From: Podocnemis expansa
Lineage: Eukaryota; Chordata; Testudines; Podocnemididae
Direction: 5' to 3'
Assembly: GCA_007922195.1 (NCBI GenBank)
Contig: ML682220.1
Location: 874,870-938,869 of the forward strand
DNA: 64,000 bases
Position 1 is the stretch's first letter. Every line of letters starts with the position of its first letter. The notes beneath the pieces are model-generated. The model saw only the letters and a program-made list of their open reading frames with translations. It ran no database searches and was not told where the DNA came from. The translations under genes were made by a program, and so were the position numbers. This document shows, piece by piece, positions 56,732-64,000 of the stretch.

Positions 56732-56762
<31 letters not shown>

Positions 56763-56842
56763 TATCAGGTAAATGATTTTCATGTGTGGTCCCTTTTAAT
56801 TGTAACTGAAATGCATCCTAAGGACATCTGTTTGATCTGCTG
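55830..56842. other. Downstream of RPL14, nothing recognised
   Basis: AT-rich. The only clear structure is an A run followed by (TA)n at 56729-56765. Confidence 0.5.
56729..56765 (+). repeat. A-run and (TA)n microsatellite
   Basis: About 12 A followed by about 12 TA units. Confidence 0.95.
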
Positions 56843-57375
56843 CAGGCATTCCCAACCTTTTTAAGGCTGGGGACCCCTTTCAAAGTTAAAAATAAAAACA
56901 AAAAACAAAACAAAAAAACCCCAACTTTGCAGCGTGTGGTGCCACTCAGGGCACAATTTGGCCTGTGCCGCTCTCCTGCTGGGGAGCAGGGGCCACTGCT
57001 GCCATGGCCCCCTCCCTGCTGGGGAGCCAGGAGCAGCCATGGACCCTTTCTGCTGTCCGGGGAGCCAGGGGCTGCTACGGCCATGACCTTTCCCGCTCCC
57101 TGTGTTCCCCGCCTGCCAACCTGGTCTTCGCCTCTCCACTCTGGATTCCTGTCCCCAACCCCTGTGCTTCTTCACCAGCTGCTGGCACCTGGTCATCCCC
57201 CAGGCTACTGTCCCTGAGCAGCCTGGGGGAAGCTCCCTGCTTGCTGGAAGCCTGGGTCTCCATAACAACAGGAGACCCTGGTGGCATCTGGCCTCAGCTC
57301 CCAGCCTGTCTGCGGATACCCTGGAACCACTCTTGTCTTCCCAGGGGCCTGTGGACCACAGGTTGGGAACCACTG
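56843..57375. mobile_element. Non-autonomous hAT element
   Basis: Ends CAGGCATTCCCAACCTTTTT and CCACAGGTTGGGAACCACTG. Flanking target duplications are ATCTGCTG (56835-56842) and ATCTACTG (57376-57383), agreeing at 7 of 8. The ends resemble the element at 26989-27311. Interior GC-rich and non-coding, with long spurious frames. Confidence 0.85.
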
Positions 57376-57543
57376 ATCTACTGCAACAGCAGCATTTTGT
57401 GTAATCCGTGCTTAATAGGTCATCAGTAGGAAAGAACTACAGAGGCACAGTTGAAAGAAATATTTCTCTCAATTTACTAGGAATTGTATGAGCATCCAGA
57501 CATATGTAACGATTAGCCTGTACCCAAATTACAGCTCCTAGAG

Positions 57544-57753
57544 CAGGAGTGTCAAACTCAAATCAGCACGAGGGCTGCATGAGGCCTAGAAGAGGGCCAC
57601 ATGAGGCTGAGGATGTTAGCCCGAGGGCCACACCACTGAAACCTTTTCATACAACGATATTGCAAATATTGGTAACACTAGTGTCATTGTGGGCTGCAGG
57701 CAATAGCTTTCAGGGCTGCATGTGGCCCGCAGGCTGCTTGTTTGAGACCCCTG
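57544..57753 (+). mobile_element. Non-autonomous hAT element (GTCTCAAAC family), copy 3
   Basis: Exact 8-bp target duplication TCCTAGAG at 57536-57543 and 57754-57761. Ends CAGGAGTGTCAAACTC and GTTTGAGACCCCTG. The interior holds GAAACCTTTTCATACAACGA, shared with 32469-32656 and 50669-50838. Confidence 0.9.
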
Positions 57754-57949
57754 TCCTAGAGTTTGTTCAATGATCATAACTGGAACGTAGGCCTGTATTT
57801 TGCAGTTTTTCAATTCATAACATTGATTTAATTTTTTTCTATAAACTACACTTACTTTAAGAGAAACCTAGTTGTTGATGTTTTCCAAAGACTGCTTCTA
57901 ATGTGGAAATGGCTGCTGTTAAACTACTGTGGCAAAGCGGCTGTGATAG

Positions 57950-58255
57950 TAGGAGGAAGGATAGTTCAGTGGTTAGGAAAGTGGTTTTCAAACTTAAGGT
58001 TGGGACACAGTATTGGGTTGCAGACTCTCAGGTACTGGGATGTGGCACCCCCTGCTATCACCACCAAAACACGGGAATGTATTGCTCAAAGATGGAATTG
58101 TTGGGGTGAGGAAGTAAATGATTTTTTTTGACTGGGTCCTAAGGGAAAAAGTTTAAAAACTAGTGGGTTAGGGTGTTAGCCTGGGACTTGGGAGACCCTT
58201 TTTCAATTTCTTGTTGCATTAGACTTCCTGTGTAACCTTGAAAAAATTCACTAAG
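57950..58255 (+). repeat. tRNA-derived SINE split by a hAT element
   Basis: 57950-57977 reads GAAGGATAGTTCAGTGGTTA, an A-box-like start. 58166-58255 continues TTAGGGTGTTAGCCTGGGAC, TTGGGAGACCC and ACTTCCTGTGTAACCTTG. Joined, they follow the pattern of tRNA-headed SINEs; the interruption is 57978-58164. Confidence 0.7.
57978..58164. mobile_element. Small hAT element nested in the SINE
   Basis: Ends AAAGTGGTTTTCAAACTTAA and AAGTTTAAAAACTAGTGG are inverted repeats of the CAGTGGTTTTCAAACTT type. GGTTAGG is present on both sides, consistent with a target duplication within the SINE. Confidence 0.75.
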
Positions 58256-58280
58256 GACCAGTATGCCTGCAAGCTATGGT

Positions 58281-59252
58281 GCAGGGATGGCCAGACTTAC
58301 GGAACTCAGGAGCCGCACAAGTCGATTATTAAACCTTCGAGAGCTGCAGTGAGGCATATAACCACATACTTTTACCTAATCCAAAATTACTAAGCTTAAA
58401 ATTCATTGCGCACTTTAATTTTATTGTAAAAACAGGGCAAATATTGATCCTACTAATGTCAGATTCTAATAATTAAGGTCACCATGAAAACTAGGCCTAC
58501 ACAGTGAAAACTTATCTGTCACTGGATGAATAACACTGCAGGCTAGTGTCAAATTTTTTAAAATCTGGGCAGTAACTTGTCGATGCAGTATGTAAAAGCC
58601 CTCTCAGGTGTTGATCTCTTAAGTATCGCACAATGTTTCAATTTAACATATTTCATTGTGGAATACAATGCTTCACAGCAGTAAGTTGTGCCAAAAATTG
58701 AAAATAATCTACATTCAGTTTTAAACTTTCCTCCTTTGTATTTTTGTTTCTTAGTATGCCGTGTCGTGTTTAGGACTTGTAAAACACAATTTTATTTTAA
58801 TGAGTAAACTGCATTAGGGCCTATGAGAAAAATCTAAACATGCCCTGCTTCCCTGCGGTCTCTTACCATGCTGCTGATTCTCTGCTTTCCCTGACAGTGT
58901 CACACTTCTTCTCTCCCGCCCCCCCCCCCCGACCATGGGGCAGCTTTCCCTGCCAGCTCGGACCTTGTTGCGCTTTCCCCACCAGCTCGGACCACACTGC
59001 CCTTCCTCGCCAGCTCAGACCTTGCTGTGCTTTCCCCATATCTCTGACGATGCCCTTCCCTGCCGCCCTACCATGCTGCCGCTTTCCTGCTGGCTCTTAC
59101 CATGCGGCTGCTTCTCTGCTGTCCCTGCCCATTGCACTCTTCTCCCCCTTGTCTCCCACCATGCTGCCCTTCCCTGCCATGCTCCTCTGCAAGCTACACT
59201 TTTTCTTTGAAGATCTGCATGTGGCTTGCAAGCTGCAGTTTGGCCACGCCTG
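58281..59252. mobile_element. Non-autonomous hAT-like element
   Basis: Ends CAGGGATGGCCAGACTTACG and GCAGTTTGGCCACGCCTG are inverted repeats. The flanking 8-mers do not match. The interior includes a C-rich block near 58.9 kb giving spurious frames. Confidence 0.65.
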
Positions 59253-59605
59253 TACTATAGTGTTCCATCGTAGAAGCTTCCTATGTCTATGGAACAGCAT
59301 ATTTCATCTGTGGAAAGAAGTGGTTGCTTGGCTGACCAGAATATTATTTCTGTCTACTAGCCTACAAACTTGCATAAGGGGTTGGGTCAATCAACATAGC
59401 TATGTTGAACAAGATCTGACTTTTTTTACAGCCTCAAATGGCATTGCTAGGTCAATTTTATTTTTTTAAGGATAGACTAGCCCTAAGTCTCTCTGTGACT
59501 TAGTTATAAAATTGTGATATGGCACATTCCTATCTTACAGGAGTGCATGGTGGAAATGCATTAAAGATTGTGAGGTTGTGTGGTATTGGGCACCATAAAG
59601 AGCCT

Positions 59606-59831
59606 TAGATAAGATACATCTATGCTTGGGCAACAAAAACCCCCTGACAATAATTCAGCAGCAGCAAGTCTCAGTGCCCAGGTGAACAAATTTGGGTTTG
59701 TGCTCTTGCTTTATAAATAGCAATAGATGCTTGAGCTGTAGTCCAGTCTCAGACTCTCCCCACAAGCCTGGTTTTATAGCCTGGGTTCCAGCATGAGATG
59801 CAATGTCTACATTGCTCATTTTTAGCCCTAT
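59606..59831. mobile_element. MITE-like element
   Basis: AGATACATCTATGCTTGGGC at the left and CAATGTCTACATTGCTCATT with TTTAGCCCTA at the right are approximate inverse ends. Confidence 0.4.
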
Positions 59832-62150
59832 CCTGTAATTCCCATGAGCCTGAGTCAGTCGATTGGGCTCTGAAACTGCCATGGGTCTCTTCTACCAGTG
59901 CATACATTTCCTTGGACTCGTAGTGCTTTTGCTGTTGAGCGGTGGAATGAAGAATCCAGCCTTCCTTTTCATTCAGAGATCATAGAAATTAAGCTGAAGC
60001 CCAGACACTTTGCTGATACCATATCCAGTTTTGTGCTGTAGTTGTTCCATCCTTTCTGTTGTGCTAAGTGCTACTAGTATTTGCATGTCAATCAGCATTT
60101 GTCACTATTCTAGCAATGTTTCATCCCTTTTGAAGCTTTCAGTAGCTACTGCTGTTTTTTATAGCAATACACTGCCTCTGTGTAAAACACAAATACTGTC
60201 ATGCTGATGTGTGCAGACTGCTACTGAACATTGAGAGAATGGAGATAATGTTTTTGTAGCTTGTTAAAGCTTTGTTTTGCTGTTTAAAGCTAAATGACAA
60301 GATATAAACTCTCAAATGCTTTCAATTCAACTGTTTGTGCACAAATGACAGCTGAAGCTGTTCTGAACTTTTTTCTTTTAATCTGCATATGCCTACAATG
60401 CGTGCTGTTACAAAAATTAATGCATGCTTCTGAAAATACTAACAACTTAGTTTCCAGAGCCTGCCACGAGATGGTGCTGTTTAATAAAAGGTGTTGCAGC
60501 CTGATAGCATCTAGTTCTTCTCATCAACATCTGATGTAGGTAAATATGCTGTATTCAATTTGCATAAAAATCATTGAAAAAGATAGCATTGCAATGGGTC
60601 CTTTTTCTTCATGGTATAAACTAACTTGCAAGCATATTATTTTCAAATTATGTATATTTCACTTGTGGAATAGAAGATAGTTTGCTGATGCAAATGAGGG
60701 AGCAGTGTTTCTTATTTCACAGAGAAGGTTGTGTGGAAGGAAACTGAGACAACAGATGACTTGAAATGATCATCTAAGGCTGGCAGACTTAATGGTCACA
60801 TATCTTCACAAAACAAGTAAACGTGACCTCTGAGAGAGAAATGACTGCCAGAGGACACACCAGTCTCTGCAGGCACTTTGGTCTCCTGTAGCTGTGGCCA
60901 AAAACGAAGTCCTAAAACAAAACAGTCTGGTGGAATGAGTGCTTAAAGGGGTGCAAATGGGACCTTAAAGTCCTTTGTCTCTATATTATACTAAAATCTA
61001 GCCTGAGTTCATCCTTAACATCTGCTACTTGCAGTTGTCTAAATCTAGTTTGCAGTGAACTGACTGAATTACTACTGCTGTACATGTCTATCTCAGATAT
61101 AACTATTCAAATTAAACTTTTAAAAAATTCTTTCCTTTTCTGGGTATAAAATGTAATCTCATTTCTTTTAAATGAATTAAACATGCACAGGGAAATGGTG
61201 TGGTTTAGTAACATTTTACTCATTGAAATCTTGTTTCTAAAATAAAATTTATGCAAACTATAAAGCATATGAATATATCTCAGGGCTTTGATAACATCAC
61301 AACTGATTCCAACTTAACTCTCATGGTTGCCATGATGTAAAAATAATACTTCAGTATCATACATCTGTACTAACCCTTTCCTCTGTCTGGAAAGACTGGT
61401 GGTGCGTTCAGATCTTGGAAAAAATCCAGTTACGCCTCATGAACTGAAAGTGAAGGACTCTGGTAAGTGAAGAGCCCTGCTTCTGCAGACTTTGTATGGT
61501 GGTGGGGGAGAAGGGGAACCCCAACCACCTAAATTACAATGTGACAAAGCTCATCTGACAGAAGTGAACCAGTATAGACTACTGCTGGACAGCTCCAGTG
61601 CCTCTGCTGCTCAGCATGATATAAACAAATATGGTCAGCTTTACAGCTGTTTATATGAACGGTGCTGTTGTAAAATTACCCAGTTCATGCTGCTGCTTAG
61701 GAATGCTACTCTTCTGTCTGGGGAAAAGGATATGGAAAATTGCTCTCTCGGCCTGGGGTGAAGCTTCATATCAGGTATCTTTTTACATGGTAGTTGATGT
61801 GAAATAATAGCCTGTCACTTTGACAGAGGAGTGTTCGACCAGTATTGACTTCAAAATTCTGGGTTCATTTGTTTTTATGACTTCTCACACAGGTAGTGAA
61901 TTCAGTCTTTGATTTGCAAATGTGGGTTGCAAGCTTTGTAAATGTAAGAGTTGTTGAGGAAACAATTTGAGGCATTGGCCTTGTAACATGCTCCCTTCTC
62001 TTGCAAAGGCCTCACACTGCACTCTACAAAAGTGGGCATGACTTCATGGCACAGACTTCTTCTGGATCTAGCCAGTGCAATGAGGGTCCCATTAGAATTC
62101 AGTGTTTACCTTAGATGCTTTGACACTGAAGTTGGCCTTCCAGGTGTCCG
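59832..62150. other. Nothing firmly recognised
   Basis: AT-rich intergenic sequence. A possible but unsupported exon lies at 61395-61462 (see findings). Confidence 0.4.
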
Positions 62151-62680
62151 TATTTGAGGTTAGGTTAGCCCATGGAGCATGTTCCTGTCCATAGGTGGCT
62201 GTAGAAAATCACTTTTGTGTTTGGGAAACCTCCATGTGGACCTGTGTCGGACAGCAGAGTTGAACCCTGATGAGCATACTCTTGATGCCAGGAATTTGGC
62301 ACCTCTCAGGGACTTCAGTGTTGTGGATCCTGTCCTGTCACTATGATCCTGGAGGTGGCTCTTAGGCTGTGAAGGTGAAAGCTCTCCAGCTTGATATGGC
62401 ATTGGTAGAGCTTCCATATCTTGCAGTGGTAGAGGAGTGAGTTGAGTGCAACAGTGTAGTAGCTTTATATCTTGGGTCTGAGGCAGACAACATGCTCCCT
62501 TTAGAGCCTGTGGGTGAACTTGCAAATAGCACACTGGCATTTGCCATGTGCTCAGTTATCTTGTAACCTAATATGCCGTTGCTGGAAAGGATGCTACCTA
62601 GCTAGTAGAATTTTGTGACAAAGTTGAGGGTTGCATTGTCAGTTGTGTTGAGGGTATCATGAAGCCCGTGTCTTAAAATA
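62150..62680 (-). mobile_element. Non-LTR retrotransposon fragment, C-terminal region
   Basis: The minus strand contains broken frames with LYHCKIWKLYQCHIKLESFH, then GQDPQH and PHGGFPNTKV. They resemble the 'LYGCETW...RHIKxLxxFHxRCLR...WQDRxxxTEVL' region after the reverse transcriptase of some LINEs. The family is uncertain. Confidence 0.5.
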
Positions 62681-64000
62681 GTGACCATCACCTACTAGCT
62701 AGAGGCGGACGAAACAAAGGCGGACTAAAAGCTCCATCAGCAAAACATAGGCCCAACATCTTTGTGAGAAGCCTCTTCTAGTTCTACAAATCATGAAGAT
62801 GAGGGAAGGCATTAAGCTTTCTGCCAGGTCCTTGGCAACTCTAACTTCATATTGATGTCAGTGGGAGCTTTGCCCAATTTACCCTTCACATTGTTGTTAA
62901 GACCTAAGATTCAGCTATTGCAAGGGAGAGACACTAGTACATAACTGAAGAATCCTATCATGAAGCCATGCAGGTTTAATTCATTTAAAAGAAATGAAAT
63001 TACATTTCATACCCAAACAGGAAAGAGCTTCATCCTGTCTTTTACAGTCACTTGCTTCATATCAGTTTAGAGGTTCACGTGCCAGCCTGGAAATGCAAAT
63101 AAAGGCCACAATCCACCTGGCCAAGTCTTTGGTTGGTTTTTTTAAAGCATTGCTTACAAGCAGAAGCAGTTGTGTAATGCTCTTTTATCTGAAATTAGCC
63201 ATTTGTGATAATTACCAATGTCGGAGTTATGCTTTTATACCCAACATAAAGTAAATTCATTCTTCATAGGATGTAGTGACCTAGCTTTCATGTAGAAAAT
63301 TCTATAGACAATTCCCCAGTGGTCTTAGGGTGCGAAAGTATTTTTTGTGGTTTTAGCTAGTTACTATTTTTGTCTTTTAATTGCTTACTATTGCTGTGGC
63401 TTGGAGCTGGGCTATTGATTGCTGCCATCACAGCTGGCAGAGATAAGCAATTGTCTCTAGCCATATGCTTCAGGCTTCTCTTTGTGAGCAGGAAAAAGCC
63501 AAACTCTGTTCTTCTGCTCTGTGCATTGATAAAGGGATGGGTGATGGAGGTCTCAGTGGGAAATTGAGCTTTGATAAAAATGTTAGATGCTTTGAAAAAG
63601 TAATATTGTTTATATTTAAATATAAAAGGATATTATCTCACATTACAGCAGGCTTACTTTAAGGCATCCAGTGGGATGCTGCGACATCTGAATACAAACT
63701 ACCTCTCATAGCACATTATCAGCCAAGACATTTTAAAAACATGCTTATGAAAGACAGCGAACAATAGAAGTTAGAGCGAGTCCTATTGCAATGAGGTGCT
63801 GTTCAAAGGTATCGTGGAAAGAGGGGAAAACCTCGGTTCTTGGCTGGGTTTTTTTGGAAAGGGAGACAAAAGAGACTTAAAATGATTTCTTAAGGGTGTT
63901 TTTTTGAGTTTTCCTGCTTGGCTTTTATATTATGAATTCAGATATGCTGGAAAACTCTGTGGATGGCTAACAAATAGGTGGATTTATATCAGCAAAATGA
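62681..64000. other. Nothing recognised
   Basis: Intergenic, AT-rich. No gene, RNA or named repeat identified. Confidence 0.4.

Noticed and set aside
1..64000. Bacterial-type systems such as CRISPR arrays, operons or prophage
   Set aside because: Intron-bearing vertebrate genes, LINE/SINE/hAT repeats and microsatellites throughout. No direct-repeat/spacer array was seen.

Overview
The window is vertebrate nuclear DNA from a draft assembly, with N gaps at 12758-12767 and 43156-43555. It carries two intron-rich plus-strand genes set among transposon remnants. The mix of CR1/L3 LINEs, CORE-SINE/MIR-like SINEs, many hAT-type deletion derivatives and palindromic MITEs points to a non-avian sauropsid, most likely a turtle. 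That placement rests on remembered repeat families and is inference; the two genes themselves are read directly from the sequence.

Gene 1 (about 6.2-39.8 kb, +) is ENTPD3, ectonucleoside triphosphate diphosphohydrolase 3. A GC-rich promoter with a probable non-coding exon 1 lies near 6.1-6.34 kb. It is followed by a GT-rich minisatellite and then ten coding exons, from a 40-nt first coding segment at 8165-8204 to the stop at 39077-39079. All junctions have AG/GT sites in consistent phase, and the product is 528 aa. Both terminal membrane segments and the apyrase conserved regions are present, including the catalytic Glu at residue 182. Gene 2 (about 49.84-55.82 kb, +) is RPL14, a 60S ribosomal protein gene. 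It has a CpG-rich promoter with NRF1-type, ETS-type and YY1-like motifs, a TOP tract, an ATG-only first coding exon, six coding exons, a 138-aa product and an early polyA signal. ENTPD3 followed by RPL14 on the same strand matches the order at human 3p22, as remembered.

Region by region: 0-5.5 kb is repeats, with a degenerate minus-strand CR1/L3 split by a solo LTR. 5.9-7.4 kb is the ENTPD3 promoter inside a split direct duplication. 8-39 kb is ENTPD3, whose introns carry SINEs, CR1 tails, hAT elements and two inverted copies of a TTAGTTYGAACTAA-rich palindromic MITE. 40-49 kb is intergenic, with a gap inside a TTTCGAAA-rich palindromic element, a decayed hAT transposase and a CR1 with a frameshift at its active-site box. 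49.3-55.8 kb is RPL14, with inverted MITE copies on either side of its promoter and a CR1 carrying a nested hAT element in intron 2. 56-64 kb is gene-poor, with several hAT derivatives, a hAT-in-SINE nest and a LINE fragment.

The two genes do not form a pathway: one encodes a cell-surface nucleotide hydrolase and the other a housekeeping ribosomal protein. I found no new multi-gene system. The points most worth a second look are the duplication around the ENTPD3 promoter, the palindromic MITE pair inside one pre-mRNA, and the nested transposons with readable target-site duplications.
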